Source of the DNA: Eubacteriales bacterium
GTDB lineage: Bacteria; Bacillota; Clostridia; Peptostreptococcales; Acidaminobacteraceae
Direction of reading: 5' to 3'
Assembly: GCA_030625285.1 (NCBI GenBank)
Contig: DAOURC010000029.1
Location: 1-7,646 of the forward strand
DNA length: 7,646 nt
Numbering within the stretch: position 1 is the stretch's first letter; the number at the start of each line of letters is the position of its first letter. The position numbers were made by a program, and so were the translations under genes. This document shows positions 1-6,837 of this stretch, piece after piece. Below the pieces are notes generated by a model. It was not told the origin of the DNA. It made no database searches and saw only the letters and a list, made by a program, of their open reading frames with translations.

Positions 1-2089
1 AGGTTTTGATATCATCTGTACTGCTCACTTTCAATTTACCGTTTTTTATCAGATGGTAGCTATTTGCAATAGGTTGAATTTCAAAGTAATCATAAAACTT
101 CGCAGTCTCAAGCATTTCTTCAGGTTGAAGCCCCTTGATGAATCCTTGATATATTTGACCCGAGTCACATGCGCTACCTATCAATAAACCATCTTTGTAC
201 TTGTTTATCAGTGATTTCGGCAACCTTGGTTTTTTATAATAATAATTCAAATGCGATTCTGAAATCAAATTGTATAAATTTTTCAAACCACTTTGTGTTT
301 GCGTCAGGATCGTAACATGAAAAAATTCTCTAGAGTTCAAGTTTTTATCGTCGATCTGAATACTATTGACATCCGAGAGTATATATATTCCCTTGTTTTC
401 TAAATCATTTAGCTGGTTGATGAAAATTTTCGCTGTAGCAACAGCATCATCCACCGCTCTATGATGATTTTCCAAAACTATCCCGTAATATTTGACGAGG
501 CTGCTCAACTTATGCCTTTTAATACTTTTAAGTAATATCCTGCTTAATTTTAGTGTATCTATAATAATATTCTCAAACTTATAATCAAATTTCTTGCAAT
601 TGAATTTGATAAAACTTGTATCGAAGTCGGCATTATGTGCAACAACCGGTAAATCTCCAATGTAATCCAAAAATTCAGGCAACGCAGCGTCGATAGTTTT
701 TTTATTCTTCAAATCTTCATCTGTTATACCTGTCAATTCAATAATTTTGGGTGGAAGCGCTACTTCGGGATCGATCAATATATTAAAACTATCCACAATT
801 TCCTTGTTTCTTATTTTCACTGCACCGATTTCAATGATTTTATCCGCAGTATACGAAAAACCCGTCGTTTCAATATCAAAAATTATAAATTCTTGATTTA
901 AATCCAAATCATTTGCATTGCCGATCATTTTACTCATATCGTCAAAGAGGTACCCTTCTACTCCATAAATAACTTTAATATCGTGTTTTTTTGCAGCATC
1001 CATCGCATCAGGAAATGCCTGTATTATACCATGATCAGTAATAGCTACAGCGCGGTGTCCCCATTCCTTAGCTCTTGCAACTAAATCTTTAACAGGGGTG
1101 ATTCCATCCATTTCACTCATGTTTGTATGAAGATGCAATTCAACTCTTTTCTCAGGAGCGTTATCCTCTCTTACTATCTCCTTGTTCCTCAATTTATTAA
1201 TGGCGTTTGGAAACAAAATCAATTCTTTTCCAAAGGTATCATACCTTATTGTTCCTTCAAAAGCATAATACTCATCAACGATAATACTTTCATAAAATTG
1301 CTCGACATCTTTCTTCGTCAAGAATAGTTTCACGCCTATGGAGTCGGTTAAATCCGTGATAGATAATGTCACTAGAATTTTTCCGCCCTTTAATTCTCTT
1401 TTTTCTTTATCGAATACTTTACCATGAACAAGCGTTTTAGTCTCTTCTTGATTGATATCACATATTTTTTCTACAGCGCCTTTTGTCATGCGTTTATAAA
1501 TCACAGAGCCAGAAATGCTTTTGACAGTTTTTTTACTTTCATTTACATTGGTTTCTTTTAGAGCTTCTTTAACAATCTCTCTTTCCTTTGTTTCACGTTC
1601 ATTACTAAACATCTCTAATTTATCTTCGTGATCGATATGGAATTGTATATTGATGCCGATTCCATATTTTTCGCTGTATTTATTTTTAATCAAATTATCT
1701 ATCTTATTATTCTTAATCATATTTATAGACATTTCACTGTCCAATGTAATGATGATTTCATTGCCCACTTCTCTTCTATTCGATTCCAATAATAATTGTT
1801 GAATAACCGGCATCTTCTTAGTCGACTCCACAACAATAACCTTCCAAAGATCTAAAGGGTCGTTTGAAGGAGTTGTTTCTCTCTTTGATCCTTCAAATTT
1901 TACAGAATCGATATACGGCAACGCCGCTTGGATATCTTCAATCAACCCTTGTATCGACAACTGGGTCAATTGATGATTCTCTGCAAGTATGAATTTCAGC
2001 ATATTGCTATTTTTATCAAAGACTATTTGACTAAAAACCTTAGGATCGTCTAGTGTGTTTCCAAGTATTTTTTTAAAATCATTCGACAT
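1..2089 (-). CDS. polC: DNA polymerase III alpha subunit, PolC type, N-terminal 696 residues (runs off the window)
   Basis: Replicative DNA polymerase of low-GC Gram-positive bacteria, acting at the fork with the sliding clamp. The frame is open from the ATG at 2089 to the window edge; roughly half of a usual 1,400-1,450 residue PolC is present. In order: a poorly conserved N-terminal domain (about 1-155), a Lys/Glu-rich linker (about 156-195), an OB-fold (about 205-290), then the PHP domain opening with L-H-L-H-T (His319, His321) and T-D-H (Asp352, His353). As in all PolC, a DEDDh 3'-5' proofreading exonuclease is inserted: D-I-E-T-T-G (Asp405, Glu407), H-N-A-D-F-D (Asp488) and H-R-A-V-D-D (His543, Asp548), all intact. 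The PHP domain resumes near 589 with F-F-H-V-T-I-L and L-I-G-S-A-C-D-S-G. The polymerase palm, fingers, duplex-binding and clamp-binding parts lie outside. It starts 9 bases after ispG with AGGGGA as binding site and appears to be co-transcribed with it. Confidence 0.97.
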   Translation of the reverse strand, partial: MSNDFKKILGNTLDDPKVFSQIVFDKNSNMLKFILAENHQLTQLSIQGLIEDIQAALPYIDSVKFEGSKRETTPSNDPLDLWKVIVVESTKKMPVIQQLLLESNRREVGNEIIITLDSEMSINMIKNNKIDNLIKNKYSEKYGIGINIQFHIDHEDKLEMFSNERETKEREIVKEALKETNVNESKKTVKSISGSVIYKRMTKGAVEKICDINQEETKTLVHGKVFDKEKRELKGGKILVTLSITDLTDSIGVKLFLTKKDVEQFYESIIVDEYYAFEGTIRYDTFGKELILFPNAINKLRNKEIVREDNAPEKRVELHLHTNMSEMDGITPVKDLVARAKEWGHRAVAITDHGIIQAFPDAMDAAKKHDIKVIYGVEGYLFDDMSKMIGNANDLDLNQEFIIFDIETTGFSYTADKIIEIGAVKIRNKEIVDSFNILIDPEVALPPKIIELTGITDEDLKNKKTIDAALPEFLDYIGDLPVVAHNADFDTSFIKFNCKKFDYKFENIIIDTLKLSRILLKSIKRHKLSSLVKYYGIVLENHHRAVDDAVATAKIFINQLNDLENKGIYILSDVNSIQIDDKNLNSREFFHVTILTQTQSGLKNLYNLISESHLNYYYKKPRLPKSLINKYKDGLLIGSACDSGQIYQGFIKGLQPEEMLETAKFYDYFEIQPIANSYHLIKNGKLKVSSTDDIKT

Positions 2090-2094
2090 ATTAT

Positions 2095-2100
2095 TCCCCT
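2095..2100 (-). promoter_or_regulatory. Ribosome binding site of polC, built on the ispG stop codon
   Basis: AGGGGA, 5 bases before the polC ATG. The first AG is the end of the ispG TAG stop. It departs by one base from AGGAGG-type cores and is weaker than the sites of frr and uppS. Confidence 0.75.
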
Positions 2101-3145
2101 ATAATTTTTCTATTTCTTCTAATAATTCTTTAACGATATTTTCTTCCTTGATTTTTCTTATCGGTTTCCCCTTTTTAAACAGCAAGGCTTCACCTATGCC
2201 TCCAGCTATCCCTATATCAGCTTCTTTTGCTTCACCGGGGCCGTTTACTATACACCCCATAACAGCAACTGTTATCGGTTTTTTTACTGATTCCAATGCT
2301 TTTTCTATGCGATTTGCAATCTCGATTATATTTATGTTGGTCCTACCACATGTGGGACATGCGATAAGTTTAGGACCAAACAACCGTAAATCGAGATCTT
2401 GTAAAATCATTTTAGCAACCCTTATCTCCTCAACCGGATCGGCCGAAAGCGAAACTCGAATGGTGTCTCCTATATCGCTCAATAAAAGGTTCCCGATTCC
2501 AAGAGCCGATTTTATGGTTCCTCCCAATAGAGTTCCAGCCTCTGTAACACCTAGATGAAGAGGATAATTCGATTTTGAATGAATTAATTTATAGGCCTCG
2601 ATTGTTTTAATCACATCAGATGATTTCAATGACAATACAATTTGATCATAATTCAAATCTTCAAGTATTTTTATGTGGTTCAAAGCACTTTCCACCATCG
2701 CTTTCGGTGTCGGTCCTTTGTATTTATCAATAAGGTAATCTTCTATACTGCCAGAATTCACACCTATTCTTATAGGTATGTTTTTGTCGCTAATGCGATC
2801 GACTATTTCTTTTACCTTCCACTTCGCTCCGATATTCCCCGGATTTATTCGGATCTTGTCTATTCCATTATCGATCGATTCAATAGCCAGCCTATAATCA
2901 AAATGAATATCAGCAACTAAGGGAATATGAATTTCTTTTTTAATTTCCTTGATTGCCTTGGCAGCATCCATATCCTGAACAGCAACGCGAACAATTTCAC
3001 ACCCAGCTTCTTCAAGCTCTAAAATCTGATTTATAGTCGCTTTTGCATCCTGAGTTTTTGTGGTAGTCATCGATTGGATTACAATTGGATTATTTCCCCC
3101 AATTAAAACATTCCCGACTTGCACTTCTTTTTTTATCTTTTTCAT
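2099..3145 (-). CDS. ispG: 4-hydroxy-3-methylbut-2-en-1-yl diphosphate synthase (GcpE)
   Basis: Penultimate MEP-pathway enzyme. It reductively opens methylerythritol cyclodiphosphate to HMBPP using a [4Fe-4S] cluster and electrons from ferredoxin or flavodoxin, so it is oxygen-sensitive. Starting at the ATG at 3145 the product has 348 residues, typical of the short bacterial form with one TIM barrel followed by the iron-sulfur domain. Barrel hallmarks are I-Q-S-M-T near residue 25, V-A-D-I-H-F-D-Y near 77-84, R-I-N-P-G-N-I-G near 99-106 and G-V-N-S-G-S near 128-133. The cluster ligands are visible as A-C-P-T-C-G-R (Cys263, Cys266) and G-C-I-V-N-G-P-G-E (Cys298 and Glu305, the fourth ligand in this family). 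It lies 11 bases after rseP and 9 before polC, inside the dxr unit, so two MEP enzymes share a transcript. All key residues are intact. Confidence 0.98.
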   Translation of the reverse strand: MKKIKKEVQVGNVLIGGNNPIVIQSMTTTKTQDAKATINQILELEEAGCEIVRVAVQDMDAAKAIKEIKKEIHIPLVADIHFDYRLAIESIDNGIDKIRINPGNIGAKWKVKEIVDRISDKNIPIRIGVNSGSIEDYLIDKYKGPTPKAMVESALNHIKILEDLNYDQIVLSLKSSDVIKTIEAYKLIHSKSNYPLHLGVTEAGTLLGGTIKSALGIGNLLLSDIGDTIRVSLSADPVEEIRVAKMILQDLDLRLFGPKLIACPTCGRTNINIIEIANRIEKALESVKKPITVAVMGCIVNGPGEAKEADIGIAGGIGEALLFKKGKPIRKIKEENIVKELLEEIEKL

Positions 3146-3153
3146 ATATAACA

Positions 3154-3158
3154 CTCCT
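3154..3158 (-). promoter_or_regulatory. Ribosome binding site of ispG (decides the start)
   Basis: AGGAG, 8 bases before the ATG at 3145. Its first two bases belong to the rseP TAG stop. The in-frame GTG at 3154-3152 begins on the last base of this signal and has no room for a site of its own. Confidence 0.88.
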
Positions 3159-4158
3159 AAAAAAGTCTAACTATATCTTTTAATAAAATAAATACCATTA
3201 AACCCATAAGTATGGCAAATCCTATAAAATGAACAAATCCTTCCTTCTCTGGAGGAACAGGTTTCCCTCTAACTATTTCCAGTATTATAAAAATAAGTCT
3301 TCCGCCATCTAAAGCTGGAAATGGAAGCAAGTTTATTATTCCTAAATTTATCGATAAATACGCTGCAATAAATAACAGCGACATAATTCCTGTATTCGCA
3401 GCTTCTCCAATAATACCTACTATTCCAACAGGCCCAATTACCTCGCCTTCCACTTGATTGCCAGATATCATATCACCTAAAAATCCAAAAATACTTTTAC
3501 ATATAAACACCATCTGATTCCAACCGGCAGAAATGGATTTGAATAACGATTTTTCTATAGTAGGTAATATTCCTACAATTTTGCGATTTGTTTCTTCTTC
3601 TATGACTGGAGTGATATGAAAATTCAATAAATTTTCATTTCTATCAACAGTCATATATATTTCATCTTCAGAACTCGCGATCGCACTCGAAACATCCGAC
3701 CATGATTTTATCTCAATATCGTTGATTGTTTTAATTTCATCTCCAGGTAAAATACCAGACATGGAAGCCGGTTTACCTGCAAAAACTTCCTCTACTGTAG
3801 TAGTGGGAATTCCGATATTGAAAGAAATAATACTTAGCAGTAAAACTGCTAGAACAAAATTCATCAACGGTCCAGCTATTATTACCGATAATCTCTTTAA
3901 AGGTCCTTGATTTGAAAAACCTCTAGGATTCTCAGAAAATCCGTCTTCACCATCCATTTTCACAAATCCGCCAATCGGAAACGCCCTAACTGAATAATCG
4001 GTTTCGCCCTTTTTTTTACTGTAAATTTTGGGTCCGAAACCAACGCTGAATTCATTGACTTTTATGCCGTTCAACTTGGCTAAAGCAAAATGACCACCCT
4101 CGTGAAATATAACTATTACTCCAAAAACAATAATAAAACTAACAATTGTCGTAAACAT
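3157..4158 (-). CDS. rseP: Site-2 type intramembrane zinc metalloprotease, RseP/RasP family
   Basis: Membrane protease that cuts substrates within the bilayer. In this family the substrates are membrane anti-sigma factors already clipped at site 1 and remnant signal peptides; the target here is unknown. The 333-residue product is normal for a one-PDZ clostridial or bacilli form. A first membrane helix carries H-E-G-G-H at residues 19-23, the zinc-binding HExxH with catalytic Glu20. A conserved re-entrant part follows (F-S-V-G-F-G-P at about 37-43, R-A-F-P-I-G-G-F-V-K-M at 58-68). A second membrane helix spans about 90-112 and a single PDZ domain about 118-185. A third helix contains N-L-L-P-F-P-A-L-D-G-G (about 276-286), whose Asp284 is the third zinc ligand, and a last helix lies near 308-327. 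It sits between dxr and ispG, 11 bases from each, so it is transcribed with the isoprenoid genes. No defect is seen. Confidence 0.97.
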   Translation of the reverse strand: MFTTIVSFIIVFGVIVIFHEGGHFALAKLNGIKVNEFSVGFGPKIYSKKKGETDYSVRAFPIGGFVKMDGEDGFSENPRGFSNQGPLKRLSVIIAGPLMNFVLAVLLLSIISFNIGIPTTTVEEVFAGKPASMSGILPGDEIKTINDIEIKSWSDVSSAIASSEDEIYMTVDRNENLLNFHITPVIEEETNRKIVGILPTIEKSLFKSISAGWNQMVFICKSIFGFLGDMISGNQVEGEVIGPVGIVGIIGEAANTGIMSLLFIAAYLSINLGIINLLPFPALDGGRLIFIILEIVRGKPVPPEKEGFVHFIGFAILMGLMVFILLKDIVRLF

Positions 4159-4166
4159 ATCTAATT

Positions 4167-4171
4167 CTCCT
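4167..4171 (-). promoter_or_regulatory. Ribosome binding site of rseP, built on the dxr stop codon
   Basis: AGGAG, 8 bases before the rseP ATG. Its first two bases are the last two of the dxr TAG stop codon. Confidence 0.88.
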
Positions 4172-5300
4172 ATCCTAATCTTTTTCTTATTTCTTCATCT
4201 AAAGCAATAATATCTTCTATAGTCGGGTTTATAATTCTTCTATGATTCATTAATTCTTTTTCAATTGTATCTGTAATATCATAAAATTTAATCTTTTCTC
4301 TTAAATAATGGTGAACCATTACTTCGTTTACAGTATTGTAAATAGTCGGAAACGAATCTCCCTTTTTTATTGAATGATATGCTAAATCCAGTCCAGGAAA
4401 CGCATCTCTTCTAGGTTCTTCAAAGGTTAACTGATTAAATTTCATAAAATCGAATCTCTCTAAATTTATCGGCTTTCGATCTGGATAATTAAGTGCATAA
4501 TGGATAGGCAATCGCATATCCGGTCTGCCCATTTGAGCGATTATCGAAGAATCCTTATACTGCACCAACGAATGAATAACGCTCTGAGGATGAACGACCA
4601 CTTCGATGTTTTCTGGAACGATGTCGAATAACCACTTTGCCTCGATAACTTCTAAACCTTTGTTAACTAAAGTCGCAGAATCGATGCTTATTTTTCTACC
4701 CATATCCCAGTTTGGATGTTTCAATGCTTCATAAGCTTTTTTATTTGAAATTTCATTTTTCGACAAGGTTCGAAACGGCCCACCAGATGCCGTCAAAATC
4801 AATTTTTCGACACTTGAAATATCGTCGCCTTGAAGACTCTGAAAAATCGCACTATGTTCTGAATCCACCGGCAATATGACGCTATTGTTATTATAAACTT
4901 CTTTCATGACAATATGACCGGCCGTTACTAAAGACTCCTTATTGGCAAGTGCTAATGTCACATTGTTTTTTACAGCAGCATATGTTGGTAAAAGTCCGAT
5001 GTTTCCTACCAATGCATTAAGTAGAATATCGATTCTTTCTTTATTGATCAGATTTAGAATTTCATCCATACCATATAATAAAGTCGCATCGAAATTCATC
5101 GTTTTCGCTTTATTATAAGATTCGTAATCTGTAATGACAACATACTCGGGGTTGAATTCTAAACATTGCTTATTTAAAAGCTCAATATTCCTATGACCGC
5201 TTATAAAGATTACTTTATATGATTCTTTATCTTTTTTAATTACATCTATCGTTTGAGTGCCGATAGAACCTGTTGAGCCTAAAATACCTATTTTTTTCAT
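4170..5300 (-). CDS. dxr: 1-deoxy-D-xylulose 5-phosphate reductoisomerase
   Basis: Second step of the MEP isoprenoid pathway in the cytoplasm: rearranges and reduces DXP to 2-C-methyl-D-erythritol 4-phosphate using NADPH and a divalent metal. It is the target of fosmidomycin. The ATG at 5300 gives 376 residues and the usual M-K-K-I-G-I-L-G-S-T-G-S-I-G start, where the G-S-T-G-S-I-G loop binds NADPH. L-A-N-K-E-S-L-V-T-A-G is near 118-128. P-V-D-S-E-H-S-A (metal ligands Asp146 and Glu148) and N-K-G-L-E-V (Lys214, Glu217) complete the metal site. The flexible lid H-P-N-W-D-M-G carries Trp198. V-H-P-Q-S-x-I-H-S near 236-244 is also conserved. The C-terminal helical domain has N-T-V-N-E where most homologues read N-A-A-N-E or N-G-A-N-E. 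First gene of its unit, behind its own promoter; the stop TAG is part of the rseP ribosome binding site 11 bases before rseP. Confidence 0.98.
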   Translation of the reverse strand: MKKIGILGSTGSIGTQTIDVIKKDKESYKVIFISGHRNIELLNKQCLEFNPEYVVITDYESYNKAKTMNFDATLLYGMDEILNLINKERIDILLNALVGNIGLLPTYAAVKNNVTLALANKESLVTAGHIVMKEVYNNNSVILPVDSEHSAIFQSLQGDDISSVEKLILTASGGPFRTLSKNEISNKKAYEALKHPNWDMGRKISIDSATLVNKGLEVIEAKWLFDIVPENIEVVVHPQSVIHSLVQYKDSSIIAQMGRPDMRLPIHYALNYPDRKPINLERFDFMKFNQLTFEEPRRDAFPGLDLAYHSIKKGDSFPTIYNTVNEVMVHHYLREKIKFYDITDTIEKELMNHRRIINPTIEDIIALDEEIRKRLG

Positions 5301-5305
5301 CTTAA

Positions 5306-5311
5306 CCACCT
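5306..5311 (-). promoter_or_regulatory. Ribosome binding site of dxr (decides the start)
   Basis: AGGTGG, one mismatch from AGGAGG, ends 5 bases before the ATG at 5300. The in-frame GTG at 5309-5307 is part of this signal and so is unlikely to be the start. Confidence 0.8.
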
Positions 5312-5330
5312 ACTTATTTAATCATCTCAC

Positions 5331-5339
5331 ATTATAACA
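5331..5339 (-). promoter_or_regulatory. Extended -10 promoter for the dxr-rseP-ispG-polC unit
   Basis: The minus strand reads TGTTATAAT: a consensus TATAAT (5336-5331) preceded by the TGN extension (5339-5337) of a sigma-A type extended -10 element. No convincing TTGACA is found 16-18 bases upstream, where the terminator stem sits; extended -10 promoters can work without a good -35. The start of transcription would fall near 5324, giving a leader of roughly 25 bases to the dxr ATG. The call rests on sequence match and position only. Confidence 0.7.
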
Positions 5340-5340
5340 T

Positions 5341-5372
5341 AAAAAAACTCTTAAAGCCTAGGCCTTAAGAGT
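5341..5372 (-). terminator. Intrinsic terminator after cdsA, stem includes the cdsA stop codon
   Basis: Reading the minus strand, ACTCTTAAGGC (5372-5362) pairs with GCTTTAAGAGT (5357-5347) through one G-U wobble and ten Watson-Crick pairs, with a four-base CTAG loop. A run of seven T residues (5347-5341) closes and follows the stem. This is a textbook rho-independent terminator for leftward transcription. It acts in one direction only, because no T tract follows on the plus strand. The cdsA TAG stop (5360-5358) lies in the loop and the right arm. Confidence 0.88.
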
Positions 5373-6128
5373 AATGAACAAATATATAATCGGTATGATA
5401 ATCAGCACACTATCAAACCTATCCAACATGCCACCATGCCCAGGCATTATGAAGCCAAAATCTTTTATTTTAAATGTCCTTTTGATTTTCGAGGCTATCA
5501 AATCTCCAAGTTGGGACAGTATCGTTGTGATAAATACAAATATTGAAAACACATACACCGACGACAATAGCTGCAAATCGAAATAATAATAAAAAATCAA
5601 ACTGATTAAAACAGATCCACATACACCGCCAATTGATCCCTCGATGGTTTTTTTAGGACTTATCACAGGCGCCAATTTATGTTTTCCAAATATTCTACCG
5701 ATAAAATATGCAAAGGTATCAGAACCCCATGCAATAACAAAAATCAACCATATCATCATAGGGAATTTTGAACTTGCTATCAAATTAAGTAGATAAATTG
5801 GAACAATGATATAGAATATTGAAATTTGAAAAATTCCTATTTTTTCAATATTAAGTTTTTTCGAATTCAATCCTGCAAGCAAAAATACAAACAACAATAT
5901 AATCAAATATATTTCAAAATAAGCAAAGCCGATAAAATATAAATAAGTAGTAGTCAACAACCCACCTAAAAAAGTATAAAAATTTAAAATGCCGGTAGAT
6001 GAATAATATTCATAAAGTGTAATTCCAACAACTACAAAAGTAGCAATTTGAAGCACCAACCCACCTTGTAGAAGTATAAAGAAAAATATCGGCAGTGCTA
6101 TAATCGAGCTTATAAGTCTTTTAATCAT
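5358..6128 (-). CDS. cdsA: Phosphatidate cytidylyltransferase (CDP-diacylglycerol synthase)
   Basis: Integral membrane enzyme that converts phosphatidic acid and CTP to CDP-diacylglycerol, the precursor of phosphatidylglycerol and other phospholipids. The start is placed at the ATG at 6128 (256 residues) because a GGAGGA lies 7 bases before it; the in-frame ATG at 6143 would add five residues ahead of the M-I-K-R-L start. Very hydrophobic segments fill about residues 5-200, giving an estimated seven or eight membrane helices. The family signature is complete at about 213-239: S-x-x-K-R, then K-D-F-G, then P-G-H-G-G-x-x-D-R-F-D, which carries the metal-binding Asp residues. A second conserved block, W-G-S-D-T-F-A-Y-F-x-G-R-x-F-G-K-x-K-L, followed by S-P-K-K-T-x-E-G-S, is at about 134-165. 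The gene overlaps uppS by 8 bases. Its last codons and stop form the left arm of a terminator hairpin. Confidence 0.97.
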   Translation of the reverse strand: MIKRLISSIIALPIFFFILLQGGLVLQIATFVVVGITLYEYYSSTGILNFYTFLGGLLTTTYLYFIGFAYFEIYLIILLFVFLLAGLNSKKLNIEKIGIFQISIFYIIVPIYLLNLIASSKFPMMIWLIFVIAWGSDTFAYFIGRIFGKHKLAPVISPKKTIEGSIGGVCGSVLISLIFYYYFDLQLLSSVYVFSIFVFITTILSQLGDLIASKIKRTFKIKDFGFIMPGHGGMLDRFDSVLIIIPIIYLFITLKA

Positions 6129-6825
6129 CCGAGAGTCCTCCATAGCGTCTGTCTCTATTAGTATATTCTACCAAAGCCTTTTTAAATTCAGCTTCATTGA
6201 AATCCGGCCAAAAAACATCTGTGAAATACAACTCGGTATATGCCAATTGCCACAAAAGGAAATTGCTAAGCCTTAATTCACCGCTGGTTCGTATCAAAAA
6301 ATCTGGATCTGGTATATCTTTGGTATATAGATAATTATTAAAACTATCTTCTGTAACACATTTAACATTATCATCCAAAAGAATCTCGTTGATACCTCTT
6401 ACTATCTCACTTCTGCCGCTATAATTCAAAGCGATATTGACATAAATTTTATCATTGCCTTTAGTGGCTTCCACGGAATTAGCAACTTCCTTTTGGAGTT
6501 CTTCAGGAAAACTACTCATATCACCAATTATATTTAATTTAACTCCTTCTTTTAAAAAAGTTTTAGTTTCTTTTCTTAAATAAGCTAAAAGCAAATTCAT
6601 CAGTGCTTGAATTTCATCCTTTGATCTTTTCCAATTCTCAGTTGAAAAAGCATAAAAAGTTACATGTTTAATCCCAACGTTCTTTGCATAAGTAATGATA
6701 CTTCGTAAATTCTCAGTACCCGCTTTATGTCCCATAGTTCTTGGTAAAAACCTTTTTTTTGCCCAACGACCATTGCCGTCCATTATAAACGCTACATGAA
6801 TTGGAATTTTTAACTGTTCGTCCAT
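6121..6825 (-). CDS. uppS: Undecaprenyl diphosphate synthase (cis-prenyltransferase)
   Basis: Adds isopentenyl diphosphate units in cis to farnesyl diphosphate to make the C55 lipid carrier that peptidoglycan and wall polymers are built on; it works at the inner face of the membrane. The 234-residue length is slightly short but normal for clostridia. The diagnostic M-D-G-N-G-R-W-A is at residues 15-22, with the catalytic Asp16. F-S-T-E-N-W at about 60-65, N-x-A-L-N-Y-S-G-R near 130-138, and P-D-F-L-I-R-T-S-G-E-L-R-L-S-N-F at 174-189 supply the substrate-binding Arg179, Arg185 and Ser187; Glu198 follows in L-A-Y-T-E-L-Y-F. The chain ends R-D-R-R-Y-G-G, also a family hallmark. The start is fixed by AGGAGG at 6837-6832. 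Its 3' end overlaps cdsA, and the Y-G-G codons supply the cdsA ribosome binding site. Confidence 0.98.
   Translation of the reverse strand: MDEQLKIPIHVAFIMDGNGRWAKKRFLPRTMGHKAGTENLRSIITYAKNVGIKHVTFYAFSTENWKRSKDEIQALMNLLLAYLRKETKTFLKEGVKLNIIGDMSSFPEELQKEVANSVEATKGNDKIYVNIALNYSGRSEIVRGINEILLDDNVKCVTEDSFNNYLYTKDIPDPDFLIRTSGELRLSNFLLWQLAYTELYFTDVFWPDFNEAEFKKALVEYTNRDRRYGGLSDD
6136..6141 (-). promoter_or_regulatory. Ribosome binding site of cdsA, inside uppS
   Basis: GGAGGA, read in uppS as the two Gly codons of the conserved R-R-Y-G-G tail, lies 7 bases before the ATG at 6128. It decides the cdsA start: the ATG at 6143 overlaps this signal (its G is the first base of GGAGGA) and has no comparable site of its own upstream. 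Confidence 0.85.
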
Positions 6826-6831
6826 ATATAT

Positions 6832-6837
6832 CCTCCT
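6832..6837 (-). promoter_or_regulatory. Ribosome binding site of uppS, built on the preceding stop codon
   Basis: A perfect AGGAGG, 6 bases before the uppS ATG. Its first two bases are the last two bases of the TAG stop codon of the small PASTA-like gene. Confidence 0.9.

Noticed and set aside
1127..1327. A plus-strand open frame opposite the OB/PHP region of polC
   Set aside because: Antisense to clearly conserved polC sequence, with no family resemblance.
2055..2558. A 167-codon plus-strand open frame opposite ispG
   Set aside because: It lies antisense to the well-supported ispG and the polC start, shows no domain-like pattern, and is a composition effect (Ser/Ile/Pro-rich, typical of the complement of an AT-rich coding strand).
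2642..2920. A plus-strand 92-codon open frame opposite ispG
   Set aside because: Fully antisense to conserved ispG codons, with a Tyr/Phe/Ile-rich composition and no recognisable motif.
3722..3910. A plus-strand 62-codon open frame opposite rseP
   Set aside because: Shadow of the rseP PDZ and second membrane helix region; no motif of its own.
5314..5325. A three-residue upstream open frame (ATG ATT AAA TAA) in the dxr leader
   Set aside because: It begins at or about the predicted transcription start, leaving no room for a ribosome binding site, and is short enough to be chance.
5347..5372. The 26-base near-palindrome as an operator for a dimeric regulator
   Set aside because: The T tract immediately after the stem on the minus strand and its position at the end of cdsA are fully explained by an intrinsic terminator.
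5374..5586. A plus-strand 70-codon open frame opposite the end of cdsA
   Set aside because: It is the complement of the most conserved part of cdsA (the P-G-H-G-G signature), so its openness is explained by that gene.
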